Shown piece by piece: positions 7,891-17,285 of a stretch of DNA of 64,000 nt. Location of the stretch: positions 1 through 64,000 of the forward strand of contig JAEUWI010000045.1 in NCBI GenBank assembly GCA_016791475.1. Reading direction: 5' to 3'. The position numbers and the translations under genes were made by a program. Position 1 is the first letter of the stretch, and every line of letters starts with the position of its first letter. The notes beneath the pieces were generated by a model, which did no database searches, was not told where the DNA came from, and saw only the letters and a list, made by a program, of their open reading frames with translations. The DNA comes from Candidatus Hydrogenedentota bacterium. Lineage in GTDB: Bacteria > Hydrogenedentota > Hydrogenedentia > Hydrogenedentales > JAEUWI01.

Positions 7891-10095
7891 CTATAGCGGC
7901 AGATGCCGACCAATCAGCATCTCAATCGCCTTGTTCAGGGCATTGCCCGCCGTGTCGCCACCCACATTGGTGGCTGCGAAGAAGGCCATGCCCTTCCCCG
8001 GCGCAAGCCACACTGTGGTATACCACAGCGTATTGCTTCCCCCGTGCGTGAGAACGTGGCCCCCCGACCAGCCCCGTTCCGTGACAATCCACCCCATGCC
8101 ATAGTCCCCGCCGGGCAATGGCGCGTGAAGCGTGGCAAAGGTCTGCGCCGAAACAATGCCCCCCTGCCCCTGTGCGCCCTTCAGGTGCGCCGCGACAAAA
8201 CGGGCGTAGTCTTCCATCGTCGTGTGTACCGTGCCCGCCGGACCCATCACCGGCGGATTGTCCGCGTTGCGCGCGTTGGGGTTCTTCGGCGACCAGCCAA
8301 GCAACCCGCTTTCATGCCCCCACGGCGAACCAGGTGCCGATGGCGCACCGAAGCCCGTGTTCGTCATGCCGAGTGGAGCGAAGAGCTTCTCCCGCATCAA
8401 GACTTCCCACGTCTTTCCGGTTACTTTTTCCATCATCGCGCCCGCCACGACATAGCCCGCGTTGCTGTAGGCATATTCTCCGCGCTTGCCGTCGGGTGCC
8501 TCCGCCAGAATCTCCGCCGCGCAGACGATTCGGTCCTCTGGCGCGGAAAACCAGCGAATATTCGCCGTGATCCCGCTCGTGTGGTGCAGCAGCATCGACA
8601 GCGTGGTGTCCCGGTGACCCTCGTCCATCCCAGGCGCGCTTTCGCCCAGCACTTCTCCAATCGTTGAATCCCAGCGCAGCAGCCCCTCCTCCACCAGCAT
8701 TCCCGCCACCGTCGCGGTCATCGCCTTCGTGTTCGATCCCAAATGCCACTGCGCCGCAGAGCTTACCGGCGTATCATCCTTTGTAGACAACGTCCCCACC
8801 ATCGCCTGCTCCACGATCACATCGCCGCGCAGGGCAAAGGCCGCCAGCGCGGGCAAGGCATAGGCAGCTCGTACGCGCTCCAGCGACTCGACAAGCGGCG
8901 CGGCGGAATCCAGCTCCACGACCGGCTCAGCCCGCTCTGCCTTGGACGCCTCGTCCGCCGCCTCCCGCGCTTCGCGTTTCTCGGCTGCCGCCCGCACTGC
9001 GCGACGGTTCCCCGCGGTCATCGCGACATCCTTCACGGTCCGCACGGGCTGCGACTGCGATGGTTCAAAGCTCCCGCTGACGAGCCCGGCCGAGAGCACA
9101 TCCAGTTGCACGGTGTCCTTCGGCGTATGGCCCATTTCCGTCAATATCTGAACCAGATCCTGACCGAATCGCATCTGCCATTTCTCTCCGTAGGTAGTTT
9201 TGCAGAATTCCACAATCTCCTTCACATCGAGCCCGTCGATTGAGAAGAGCAGATGCCATTCTCCGTCAATCTCAACCACCGGCACGTCCTCTCCCCAGCG
9301 CACATCGGTGAATGGAGCGAGCTTCGGATAGGTCTCTCGATCCATGCTATATCCGTAAACAATACCGCCGATGCCAATCGCCAAAAACAAGGTGGCCAGA
9401 CCCCAGCCGATCAACTTTCGACGCAGTGAACACGCCACGCGCATCGACGTCATGAGCATTGGATACTCGCCGCTTACCTCGCCAGTCGCGTCGTCACCCA
9501 GTTGCTCCAGCAGCGCGATCAACTCCCGGCGCTGCGGCTCATACTGCGTCCGCTCGACGCGACGGCCCAGCCAATAGGTGAAGCCATAAATCGAAGAAAC
9601 CAGGATGAGGCAAATCGCCATGTTGCCAATCGCAGCCATAGGCTCCTCGTATACCGACCAGGCAACATGGACGAAAAAAATTGTCATAGCCACCGCTGCG
9701 GTGAACTGGGTCCTCCAGAAGTCGTTGCGCCGAACCCGCGCGAGTTCGTCCACCAGGGCCAGAGACTGCCGCACGCCGTCCAGTAACGGCTCGCCCGGGT
9801 CCATCCCGCCGCGCTTACCATACGTCCGACGCGCAACCTTGTACGCGGCGCTCCAGAAAATAGCCGCCACCACGAGGTACCAGGTCCAGGGCGCGTCAGT
9901 CGCCATACCCAGGTAAAGAAAGACGGGCAACAAGAGCAATTCCGTGGCTATGGTCGAGAAATCGCCCCACACAATCGTCGCCCGCAATTCCTGCTGTTTG
10001 CTCCGCACCGCCTCCAGCAGCGCGTCACCATTCACCGTCACCCGCGTCTGCGAAGCTTCCGCCCGCCAGGCCTGCTGAAAATCGTCAGGGCTCAT
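7891..10095 (-). CDS. Membrane protein with anti-sigma-like N-terminus fused to a class C serine hydrolase
   Basis: A 734-residue fusion. Residues 1-45 are soluble and acidic. Hydrophobic segments lie near 49-66, 70-85, 131-148, 155-176 and 229-249. A soluble linker domain spans 255-350 (IDGEWHLLFSIDGLD), followed by a charged alanine/glutamate stretch (365-395). The C-terminus from about 400 is a beta-lactamase/DD-peptidase fold: S454-N-T-K457 is the SxxK motif, Y543-S-N the YxN motif and H684-G-G the third box. The hydrolase is therefore probably active and outside the membrane. The gene overlaps the 3' end of the ECF sigma factor gene by 11 bp, so the N-terminus is likely to sequester that sigma factor, with the hydrolase domain sensing cell-wall material. 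That regulatory role is inference. Confidence 0.8.
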   Translation of the reverse strand: MSPDDFQQAWRAEASQTRVTVNGDALLEAVRSKQQELRATIVWGDFSTIATELLLLPVFLYLGMATDAPWTWYLVVAAIFWSAAYKVARRTYGKRGGMDPGEPLLDGVRQSLALVDELARVRRNDFWRTQFTAAVAMTIFFVHVAWSVYEEPMAAIGNMAICLILVSSIYGFTYWLGRRVERTQYEPQRRELIALLEQLGDDATGEVSGEYPMLMTSMRVACSLRRKLIGWGLATLFLAIGIGGIVYGYSMDRETYPKLAPFTDVRWGEDVPVVEIDGEWHLLFSIDGLDVKEIVEFCKTTYGEKWQMRFGQDLVQILTEMGHTPKDTVQLDVLSAGLVSGSFEPSQSQPVRTVKDVAMTAGNRRAVRAAAEKREAREAADEASKAERAEPVVELDSAAPLVESLERVRAAYALPALAAFALRGDVIVEQAMVGTLSTKDDTPVSSAAQWHLGSNTKAMTATVAGMLVEEGLLRWDSTIGEVLGESAPGMDEGHRDTTLSMLLHHTSGITANIRWFSAPEDRIVCAAEILAEAPDGKRGEYAYSNAGYVVAGAMMEKVTGKTWEVLMREKLFAPLGMTNTGFGAPSAPGSPWGHESGLLGWSPKNPNARNADNPPVMGPAGTVHTTMEDYARFVAAHLKGAQGQGGIVSAQTFATLHAPLPGGDYGMGWIVTERGWSGGHVLTHGGSNTLWYTTVWLAPGKGMAFFAATNVGGDTAGNALNKAIEMLIGRHLPL

Positions 10096-10606
10096 GGCTC
10101 TTCCCTTTCATCAATTCACCCAGCGCTTTCTTCGCGCGATTCAGTTTCACCCCCACATTGCTCTCGGAGATGCCCAGCACTTCCGCCATCTCCCGATAAC
10201 TCAGTTCGTCCAGATACAACAGCACCAACGCCGCGTCGGCCTTCGGCAATTGATGTATCGCGCTGTAAAGCTGCTCGACAACTTCGCGCTGCGCCGCGCC
10301 ATCGGTCCCGTCCGTAGCGACAACATGCACGTCCAGCAGGGGTTGTTGTCGTGCTCGGCGAGGCTTGTCCTTCCGGTGCCAGTTCATTGCCGTATGGAGC
10401 GCCACGCGATAAAACCACGTCGCCGCGCTGGCCCGCCGCTCAAACTTCGGCAAGGACCGCCACGCCTCCAGAAGAATCTCCTGCGCCAGGTCCTGGCACT
10501 CCTCGTGCGTAAGCGTGTACGCGCGCGCCACCTTCACCACCGAAGCCCCATGGGCCTCCAGCCAGGTCACGAATAGCGATTCTTGGTCTTCGTCCAGCAA
10601 TGCCAA
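10085..10606 (-). CDS. ECF sigma-70 family RNA polymerase sigma factor
   Basis: A 173-residue ECF sigma factor. Region 2 is visible in the DLAQEILLEAWRSL and ASAATWFYRVALHTAMNWHR segments, and region 4 in the LDELSYREMAEVLGISESNVGVKLNRAKKAL helix-turn-helix. The start is a TTG; the TTG two codons later (10600) has GAGGGA at a better distance and may be the true start. Its end overlaps the gene for the membrane serine hydrolase by 11 bp, the usual arrangement for a sigma factor and its cognate anti-sigma protein. Target promoters are unknown. Confidence 0.9.
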   Translation of the reverse strand: MALLDEDQESLFVTWLEAHGASVVKVARAYTLTHEECQDLAQEILLEAWRSLPKFERRASAATWFYRVALHTAMNWHRKDKPRRARQQPLLDVHVVATDGTDGAAQREVVEQLYSAIHQLPKADAALVLLYLDELSYREMAEVLGISESNVGVKLNRAKKALGELMKGKSHEP

Positions 10607-11139
10607 TCCCTCGATTGCCTATATTGGTAACGCGGACACACGTTTCCTTACAGAGCCGGGGAAAGAATAAGGGAAGGCAAGGTTGGCGCACACCTTGGCG
10701 TCTCTGCGCCTTGCGTGACCATAGATCAAAACGTGCTCACGCAAAGCCGCGAAGGCGCAAAGTGTGGAAGTCAGCGGCATAAAGTAGATTAAGCCACTTC
10801 CAAGTGCGACGATACATGAATTGTCCGGAGAGTGTGTTTTAACACAGATCTCCACAGATCCACCCAGATAAATTACAAGGGCTCAAGAACAGCCAGAAGA
10901 TACAGGTTGGTAAGGGCAGAAGCCTTCAAGGCAGGAGATGGGCACTCAGAAGGAAGGCGAAAGCTTCTGTCTTATCTGTGCGGATCTGTGCAGATCTGTG
11001 GGCAAAGTCCGTATCGGCGGTTAATTGGTGATCGGTGCATTTCAGCGCGAAGCACTATTGGTTAAAGGTGCCAATACAAAGCGCCCCTCCGCCGTGTCGA
11101 AACCAGCGGAGGGGCGTTGAATTTTGTTTGCGCAAGCGT
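10607..11139. repeat. Gene-free region with two inverted-repeat pairs
   Basis: No gene is seen. Two imperfect inverted repeats lie side by side. The first has arms 10689-10718 and 10737-10766; the outer parts match (CACAC and TTGCGTGA) and the middle is poorer. The second has arms 10841-10871 and 10972-11002, reverse-complementary at 26 of 31 positions, and is built from repeated CACAGATC words spaced about 10-11 nt apart. The latter class resembles CACAGAT-type intergenic repeats recalled from other environmental genomes. Confidence 0.75.
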
Positions 11140-11469
11140 CTACTTGAACGAGCAGACGTACTCCGCGATGCCGGATTCCACAGTGATGTCGAAGGACGAC
11201 TTCGCCGGCACATCGAAGTACGTGCCCGCCGCGTAGGCCGTCGCTGCGGCTTCGCCCTTCACCTGGGCCGTGCACGCACCGGAGATGATGTCCATCCGCT
11301 CGGCCGCGTCCGTGTTGAACGTGTAGGTGCCGGGATAGATAAGCCCCGTGGATTTCTTCGTGCCATCCGGAAACAAAATGGAGTGGCTCACCACCTTGCC
11401 GTCGAAATATACGTTGGCCTTGCAGACAATGCTGACACCATCAAACTGACTGGGAACCTGTTCAGACAT
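11140..11469 (-). CDS. ppnP: Pyrimidine/purine nucleoside phosphorylase
   Basis: A 109-residue cupin of the YaiE/PpnP (formerly DUF1255) family, which phosphorolyses a broad range of nucleosides to base plus ribose-1-phosphate. The diagnostic stretches are all present in order: VYFDGKVVSHSILFPDGTKKS, IYPGTYTFNTDAAERMDIISG and YFDVPAKSSFDI. The length matches the family (about 95-110). The start at 11469 has AAGGAAG upstream; an upstream in-frame ATG at 11490 lacks this. It stands alone, with the BlaI operon divergent to it. Confidence 0.9.
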   Translation of the reverse strand: MSEQVPSQFDGVSIVCKANVYFDGKVVSHSILFPDGTKKSTGLIYPGTYTFNTDAAERMDIISGACTAQVKGEAAATAYAAGTYFDVPAKSSFDITVESGIAEYVCSFK

Positions 11470-11607
11470 AAAACTTCCTTCATAACGCAAAAGCGGGTTG
11501 GGTTGTTGAGTCGGGAATTATAGCCGGTCGCAGGCGCGCGCGCCAGATTTTACGGTAGGACAGGAAGCCGCGTGCACTGCTGATCGGCGTTGGTGCGAAT
11601 GGCCTTC

Positions 11608-11622
11608 TGTGAGAAGCTCACA
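11608..11622. promoter_or_regulatory. BlaI operator 1 (TGTGAGAAGCTCACA)
   Basis: A perfect 5-5-5 inverted repeat, TGTGA-N5-TCACA, centred about 14 nt upstream of the -35 box of the blaI promoter. It shares both half-sites with the second palindrome at 11647-11661, which supports a common dimeric repressor, most simply the BlaI encoded just downstream. Confidence 0.8.
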
Positions 11623-11628
11623 AGTCCA

Positions 11629-11657
11629 TTGACATCGACCCCAATTTGTGAAATACT
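11629..11657 (+). promoter_or_regulatory. Promoter of the blaI-M56 operon
   Basis: A perfect TTGACA (11629-11634), a 17-nt spacer and AATACT (11652-11657). The -10 box is inside operator 2, so repressor binding there would exclude RNA polymerase. GGAGG (11671-11675) then precedes the ATG at 11682. Confidence 0.75.
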
Positions 11658-11661
11658 CACA
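11647..11661. promoter_or_regulatory. BlaI operator 2 (TGTGAAATACTCACA)
   Basis: A second TGTGA-N5-TCACA palindrome, covering the -10 box. Its centre is 39 bp from operator 1, close to four helical turns, so two dimers would lie on roughly the same DNA face and could cooperate. Confidence 0.8.
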
Positions 11662-11681
11662 GGACAGACTGGAGGCAATCC

Positions 11682-12077
11682 ATGGACGACGTGAACCGAA
11701 ACGAACTTGAAGCGCTCCGCATTCTCTGGGCGCGGGGTGAACAGAAACCCGGCGAAATCGAGGCGGAGTTTTCCTGGCCCATCGACAACGGTACCCTGCG
11801 ATCAGTTCTACGCGTGCTGATGGAGAAGGACCTGGTCACGCGCCGCCGGGACGGTCGCGCTTTCTACTACACAGCCCGGAAGTCCCGCGAGGGAATGTTG
11901 GCAGGGTTGACGCGCCAACTGGCCCACGTATTTTCCGGAGGCTCCACAGCCGGGCTCATCGCGCAACTCATCAAGACTGAGAATCTGTCCCCGGAAGAGC
12001 TGGCGGAATTGCGGCGGCTAGCCCGCGGCGAAAGTAAGGCGACCTCGGACAGCCAACGGCGAAAGGGCGCGAAATGA
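11682..12077 (+). CDS. blaI: BlaI/MecI-family transcriptional repressor
   Basis: A 131-residue winged-helix repressor. The N-terminal domain (NELEALRILWARGEQKPGEIEAEF, then TLRSVLRVLMEKDLVTRRRDGRAFYYTA) is the standard BlaI/MecI/CopY DNA-binding fold. The C-terminal helices (LAHVFSGGSTAGLIAQLI, then LSPEELAELRRL) form the dimer. In this family the repressor is cut by a partner BlaR1-type protease after a signal; the partner gene here overlaps the blaI stop by 4 bp (ATGA). Two matching palindromes in its own promoter indicate autoregulation. Confidence 0.92.
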   Translation: MDDVNRNELEALRILWARGEQKPGEIEAEFSWPIDNGTLRSVLRVLMEKDLVTRRRDGRAFYYTARKSREGMLAGLTRQLAHVFSGGSTAGLIAQLIKTENLSPEELAELRRLARGESKATSDSQRRKGAK

Positions 12078-15000
12078 ACACGCTCGCGGAATTTCTCATT
12101 GGTTTGCCGTTCGTCGATGCCGTATTGGTGAAGGCCACGGTGCTGCTGGCAGTCGCATGGTTGATTCATCTAGCACTCTGGCGGCGAAACCCACGTTGGC
12201 GGGTGTTGCTTTGGCGGAGTGTTATTCTGGGTTTATTGGCCCTGCCATTTGCGGAGTTCACGCTACCCGCCGTGGAGATCGCGTTGCATAGCGAGGCCGC
12301 GCCATCCACACCTCCAACTATGTCTGCATTAGAGGCGCCTGTCGAACAGGTTTTAATCTCGCTACAGCCGAGTATCACGGCTTCTCCGATGGAAATTTTC
12401 ACACCGTCCGAATCCTCCCCGCCATTCTCCGCCACGGCGTGGCTCTCCCAGAACGCGCTGTCGCTCCTGCTCTTTCTCTGGGGGGCAGGCGCGCTTCTGT
12501 CCCTCCTCCAGATGACGCGCGGCTGGATCCGCGTTCAAGCTGCAATCCGCCTCTCGACGGCCGCGCCAGTAACGTTAGTGGATTGCGCTCGCGAAGTTGC
12601 GCAACGGCTCGGCATCCGTCAACCTGTAAAGCTGCGCATCCTGGCCGGGCTCGGCTCGCCTTTTCAAACGGGCATGGTGCGCCCGGTCATCGTCCTCTCG
12701 GATCGGGCCTTGGGCGAAGATGACGTATCGCAGGTGCGGGCAGTACTCGCCCATGAACTGGCGCATGTGAAATCGCGCGACACCTTCTGGATGAGTCTAG
12801 CGCGCGTCCTCTCCGCCCTCCTTTGGTTCCATCCGCTACAGTGGGGTCTACGGTCTGCCCACGGCTCAGCCTGCGAGGAAGTTTGTGATGCTGTGGCGGC
12901 TGACCTCGTTGGCGGCGCCGAGTCCTACGCCCGCGCCCTTGCCCTCGAAGCGCTCGCCGTTCACGCCGCCGCCGCCGCGCCCGGAGGCGTTCCTATGCTG
13001 GGAAGCTCAGAGATCATGCATCGCCTGCACCGGTTGCGTCAGGGTATTCGCGCAAACGCGCTGGCCGGGCACTGGGTGGCCGTCGCATCGGCCGCAGGCA
13101 TCACGCTCCTGGCGGCACTCGGAAGCCTTCGACTGGTGCAAGAGCCTGCGGAAGTTTTCGGCGCGGAAATCGACACGCGGTCGGACCAGTCCCCCGCCAT
13201 CGAGGTGAACCTCACCAAGGATCGGGCGGTAGCAACATTACCCGGACTGGAAGTCGAACTGCTGGGTGTAGTCGGTGCGGAGCCGACACTCATTTCTGTT
13301 GACGGGCGTCAGGTAGAGCCACGAGCGTGGGGAAACGCGGCCGAAACAGTAGTCACCTCCTATTGGAGCAACCTCTTGCGACAACAGATGGCGGGCCAAC
13401 GGCGCGGCACAAACGCGGGCTTTCTCTTTCGCCTTCACCCAACCTCGCCCGCGGCCACTGCGATGGAATTGAGCGGCGTTACGCCAGATTTGGAGAATCT
13501 CGACACAACGAGTACTGTGACAGCGGCTGACGAATCCGGTGAGGCATCAGCGGATCGCTACGTGATCGCGGACTGCCGGACGGATCTCGATCTGGAACTG
13601 CCCGATCATATTGGACTGCGTAGTAACTTTTCCGGGGAAGCCGAATCCAACCTTTACGCCATCCATTGGAATAATGTGCCGATGGTGGAAAACACAAACG
13701 CGCGCTTCCGCAGCCCGCGGTTTAGCAGCGCGGATATTATCGCCGCCAGCTATCAGGTGGATGGCGAACCCTGGTGGCCTCGCTTCCAGGAAGTCTACGC
13801 ACCGAACGATGGAGCGATCATTCGCTTAATCAAGCAACCGAGAGGCGCCGTTGCTCAGGACTTTTTCTCGAAAAGCCGCAGTGGCGGTAATGCCATGCCC
13901 GACGTGATCACATTGAGGTGGGATCGTTTCCTGGCCGGATGGCCTGGCGATCCCGTGGCGCGCGAGAAAGACGTGCTGGCTACCTATAACTTCAGCTTCA
14001 ATGGAGGCGAAGGCTCTTCGCTTCGAACGCTACCGGCCGCGCTCACTGAACTGACGCCGGCGGATATCCAAGTGGCGGACAGTGTGCCTGACACCATAAT
14101 CCGTGGCGATTGGAGCATTGTTGAGGACGCCCCGCTCGAAGAACGAATGAAGGCCCTCGAAACGATCCTGAGCGAGGAGGCGGGGACGCCCATCCACTTT
14201 GAAAGCCCGGATACCGCTCAAATCGTCGTCGTCGCGCGCGGCTCGTTCTCCTTTCAGCCCATTGCCGACCCGCCCGAAGAGAAGGGAATCTACATCTATG
14301 GGGGAAACAACGCCGGTGGCGACCACTACAACTATGGTGCCGCGAATCGCCTGAGTGAAGTTTTCGAGATCTTTTCATCTGGAACCCATGTGGCGGTTAT
14401 CAATCAGGTGAATCAGCCTGACGCCGCCCAAGTACCCTACGCCTATTTCATGCGTTCCGCCAGAATGGCGCACGGCGAGGCCGCAACACCCGAGGGCCGC
14501 CGGAAGCTCGATCAAATCCTCGGCCACCTCGCCGAGCAAACGGGCCTGGAGTTCACCGTCGAACACCGGACGCGCAAGCTCTGGCGCATGACCGCCGTGG
14601 CCGCTCCGAACGCGAACGGCGACGCGCCGCCTGCGACATCCGATGCTCAGCCTGCCCCGGACACTGAAACAAAGGATGAACCTGGCACGCCACTGGCCGC
14701 AAGCGAAGATCCTGCCGGTAAGACACGTACGTTGCGCTTCCGCTTCGTGGACGAAAACAATAGCCCCTTACCTGGCATTCGCTTTGTCGTGTATGGTCAA
14801 ACTCACACCGACAGCCTCCGGCGCGGCACGGCAAACGATGAAGGACGTTACGTTTGGGAGGGAGCGCCATCGGAAACAATGGAGATTTCTTTCAGCCATC
14901 CGACGGGCGCGCAGGGACATGAAGTCTTGCCGCTGCAGGAAGCAGAGAATATCATCACATTCGAAACCCCGCGGCTCGCGACGTTCCGCGGTTCGGTCGT

Positions 15001-16204
15001 CGACGCCGAAACAGGGTCCGCTGTACCGGACTACGAAATCTGGATTGGCACCAACACCGATGGCAGCCTCGTCACAACCATGTTCTCAGGCACCCATTGG
15101 AGTGTCGCCAAGAGTCCGGAGCGAAAAGGTGATGGCTTTGAACTGAAAATACCCAAGCGAGAACAGGATATCACACATTTACGTATTGCGATTGTAAGTG
15201 ATGGCTACTTCATTGAACTATCGCCGCTCTTCCCCCAGGACGCACCACCGGACATGTTGAATTTCAAGATGGAAAAAGCCGCTCCCGTGGAAGGTCAAGT
15301 CCTTGATGCTGCTGGCGTTCCCGTCCGCGGGGCAAAAGTACACCTCGCCTCGGAAGACTTCGTCATATCGATGATGGGGCTTGGCAATGCCGTATCGCGC
15401 TACGACGACAACACCCCGGAGAAGCGCGAAAACGCCCGGCACCTGTGGGTCGGCAAGAATCACGTTGTTGTATTCACGCCAGAGGACGGGCGATTCAAAC
15501 TTCCCGCGCTTCGGCCCCCGTACGACCTCGTTGCCCTCGACGAGAATGGCTACGTGCGAAAGCACGTCACCGCCCCCGAGTCTAACCATGAACTGCGACT
15601 GGAGCCCTGCGCGACGCTCACCATTGGCAATGCATTCCATGAACGCCTTACGGACATCGGCATGAGCCCCGCCTCCGAAACACCCGCATGGTTTTTCGCC
15701 CTCCCTACCCGCATGCCCGACATGCGGAGTCCCAGACTCGTCATGGAGAACCTCCCTCCCGGCCGTTATTTCGTGCATGCTTCCTACCGCAGCGCCCCTG
15801 GAAGCGAAGCAACATCCAGCAAGGGCAACCGGGTCTCGCGCTACGTCACGCTCGCCTCTGGGGAAGCCGGCCATCTTACTACGCTTGAAAATGGCCCGGA
15901 AGTCTCGGGAAAGCTGTCTCTGCCGGATGGCATGTCCGCCGATGTCGAACTCCGAAATGACCGCATTTCCATCTCCTCCAATGACTTCGCCGACGGTATA
16001 CTTCGCTTCTACACCGTTCCTCCGGGGCAATACCGCCTTGTCGCCAGGCTCTACGCAGCCGATACCCCGGATGATGTGCGCCGAGTCTACACCGAGTATG
16101 AATACCCCGACTTCATCAACGTAGAAGAGAGATCATTGGAACACGTGGACCTCGGAGATCTGCGTACGACGGAGGATCATACGCTTGCATTGAGTGAATA
16201 CTAG
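12074..16204 (+). CDS. Giant BlaR1-like M56 metallopeptidase sensor with long exported region
   Basis: A 1376-residue membrane protein. Hydrophobic segments lie near residues 18-36, 44-65, 127-150 and 332-352, bracketing a cytoplasmic zinc protease: HELAH at 227-231 and the CEEVCDAVAADL helix (E268/E269) supply the usual M56 site. Beyond about residue 355 the protein is exported and ends in at least three carboxypeptidase-regulatory-like beta-sandwiches (about 885-1000 with RTLRFRFVDENNSPLPGI and FRGSVVDAETG; about 1070 with VEGQVLDAAGVPVRGA). It lacks the penicillin-binding domain of classical BlaR1, so the signal is probably not a beta-lactam. By analogy it would inactivate the BlaI encoded immediately upstream. 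Confidence 0.88.
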   Translation: MNTLAEFLIGLPFVDAVLVKATVLLAVAWLIHLALWRRNPRWRVLLWRSVILGLLALPFAEFTLPAVEIALHSEAAPSTPPTMSALEAPVEQVLISLQPSITASPMEIFTPSESSPPFSATAWLSQNALSLLLFLWGAGALLSLLQMTRGWIRVQAAIRLSTAAPVTLVDCAREVAQRLGIRQPVKLRILAGLGSPFQTGMVRPVIVLSDRALGEDDVSQVRAVLAHELAHVKSRDTFWMSLARVLSALLWFHPLQWGLRSAHGSACEEVCDAVAADLVGGAESYARALALEALAVHAAAAAPGGVPMLGSSEIMHRLHRLRQGIRANALAGHWVAVASAAGITLLAALGSLRLVQEPAEVFGAEIDTRSDQSPAIEVNLTKDRAVATLPGLEVELLGVVGAEPTLISVDGRQVEPRAWGNAAETVVTSYWSNLLRQQMAGQRRGTNAGFLFRLHPTSPAATAMELSGVTPDLENLDTTSTVTAADESGEASADRYVIADCRTDLDLELPDHIGLRSNFSGEAESNLYAIHWNNVPMVENTNARFRSPRFSSADIIAASYQVDGEPWWPRFQEVYAPNDGAIIRLIKQPRGAVAQDFFSKSRSGGNAMPDVITLRWDRFLAGWPGDPVAREKDVLATYNFSFNGGEGSSLRTLPAALTELTPADIQVADSVPDTIIRGDWSIVEDAPLEERMKALETILSEEAGTPIHFESPDTAQIVVVARGSFSFQPIADPPEEKGIYIYGGNNAGGDHYNYGAANRLSEVFEIFSSGTHVAVINQVNQPDAAQVPYAYFMRSARMAHGEAATPEGRRKLDQILGHLAEQTGLEFTVEHRTRKLWRMTAVAAPNANGDAPPATSDAQPAPDTETKDEPGTPLAASEDPAGKTRTLRFRFVDENNSPLPGIRFVVYGQTHTDSLRRGTANDEGRYVWEGAPSETMEISFSHPTGAQGHEVLPLQEAENIITFETPRLATFRGSVVDAETGSAVPDYEIWIGTNTDGSLVTTMFSGTHWSVAKSPERKGDGFELKIPKREQDITHLRIAIVSDGYFIELSPLFPQDAPPDMLNFKMEKAAPVEGQVLDAAGVPVRGAKVHLASEDFVISMMGLGNAVSRYDDNTPEKRENARHLWVGKNHVVVFTPEDGRFKLPALRPPYDLVALDENGYVRKHVTAPESNHELRLEPCATLTIGNAFHERLTDIGMSPASETPAWFFALPTRMPDMRSPRLVMENLPPGRYFVHASYRSAPGSEATSSKGNRVSRYVTLASGEAGHLTTLENGPEVSGKLSLPDGMSADVELRNDRISISSNDFADGILRFYTVPPGQYRLVARLYAADTPDDVRRVYTEYEYPDFINVEERSLEHVDLGDLRTTEDHTLALSEY

Positions 16205-16341
16205 CCAGGCGTGGAGATGGGAGAACCGGAATAGGCAATATTGAAATTTGGACTCCTCCTGGAAGTGATTCCGCTGGTAGCAATGCGGCCTGGTTTGTTA
16301 TGGTGGATGCTGAAATCAGAAACCACCAGAGGAGAGCCGCC

Positions 16342-16815
16342 ATGCCAGAGACCGCCACAGATCAAACCACGGGCACGGTCAAGTTGCACCGGGTATTCAA
16401 AACGACACCTGAGAAACTGTACAAGGCATTCGTCGATCCGGACGCAATGGTGAAATGGCTGCCGCCCCATGGATTTACCGGCAAGGTCCATTCAAGCGAT
16501 ATCAGGGTCGGCGGCGGATACCACATGTCATTCACGAATTTCGGGACGGGTAACAGCCATTCCTTCCGCTGCGAATACGTCGAGCTGACGCCCCACTCCA
16601 AGATTCGCTACATCGACCAGTTCGACGATCCCAATCTTCCGGGCCAGATGCCAGTCACGATCACGATAAAAAAAGTCGTCGCCGGGGCCGAGGTCGATAT
16701 CATCCAGGAAGGCATCCCCGCGGTCATCCCCGTGGAATTCTGCTATCTTGGCTGGCAGGAGTCGCTGTCGTTATTGGCACAGTTGGTCGAGCCGGAAATT
16801 CCGGATGGCGCGTGA
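16342..16815 (+). CDS. SRPBCC (AHSA1-type) protein
   Basis: A 157-residue START/Bet v1-like protein of the Aha1-C-terminal (AHSA1) group. Signatures are the opening VKLHRVFKTTPEKLYKAFVDPDAMVKWLPP, the DIRVGGGYHMSF loop and the closing helix that starts YLGWQESLSLLAQLVEP. Such proteins bind hydrophobic ligands in a deep pocket, often regulated by ArsR or PadR-type repressors. AGGAG precedes the ATG at 16342. A PadR regulator gene lies convergent to it downstream, but co-regulation is not shown. Confidence 0.85.
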   Translation: MPETATDQTTGTVKLHRVFKTTPEKLYKAFVDPDAMVKWLPPHGFTGKVHSSDIRVGGGYHMSFTNFGTGNSHSFRCEYVELTPHSKIRYIDQFDDPNLPGQMPVTITIKKVVAGAEVDIIQEGIPAVIPVEFCYLGWQESLSLLAQLVEPEIPDGA

Positions 16816-16946
16816 GGTAGCGTCGTACTTCTGGGGAATCACATTTGGGTCGCCCCAATACCCATCCCACCCTACATCCCAAAACCGCAGGTGGGACGCC
16901 CGCCGCGGCGCGTCCACGACCTGTGTCACATTCTAACCAATTCCCC

Positions 16947-17285
16947 TCACGCCAACCCCTGCGCGCGCAGACCCAGCACCCCATTCACGCCCGCAACGAA
17001 GCGCTCCCAGTCGGCGCGCTGCTCGGCGAGGGATTTGGCGCCCTCGGCCGTGAGGCGGTAGAAGCGGCGGCGGCGCCCCGTGTCTTTGTCTTCCCAGTAA
17101 CATTCGAGCATGCCCTTGCGCGCGAGGCGGTGGAGCGCCGGGTAAAGGCTGCCCTCTTTCAGCTCGAAGAAGCCTTCGGAACGCCGCATCACCTCCTGCG
17201 TGATCTCGTAGCCGTAGGTCGGCCCCCCCTGGGCCACCTGAAGTATCATCATGTCCAGACTGCCGGTGAGAAATTTGGAATCCAT
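16947..17285 (-). CDS. PadR-family transcriptional regulator
   Basis: A 112-residue winged-helix protein. The PadR signature is clear: DMMILQVAQGGPTYGYEI at the N-terminus, the FFELKEGSLYPALHRLARKGML recognition region, and YWEDKDTGRRRRFYRLTAEG in the wing. The short C-terminal helix (AEQRADWERFVAGVNGVL) serves dimerisation. GGAGG lies about 11 nt upstream of the ATG. It is divergent from tyrA. Ligand and targets are unknown. Confidence 0.9.
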   Translation of the reverse strand: MDSKFLTGSLDMMILQVAQGGPTYGYEITQEVMRRSEGFFELKEGSLYPALHRLARKGMLECYWEDKDTGRRRRFYRLTAEGAKSLAEQRADWERFVAGVNGVLGLRAQGLA

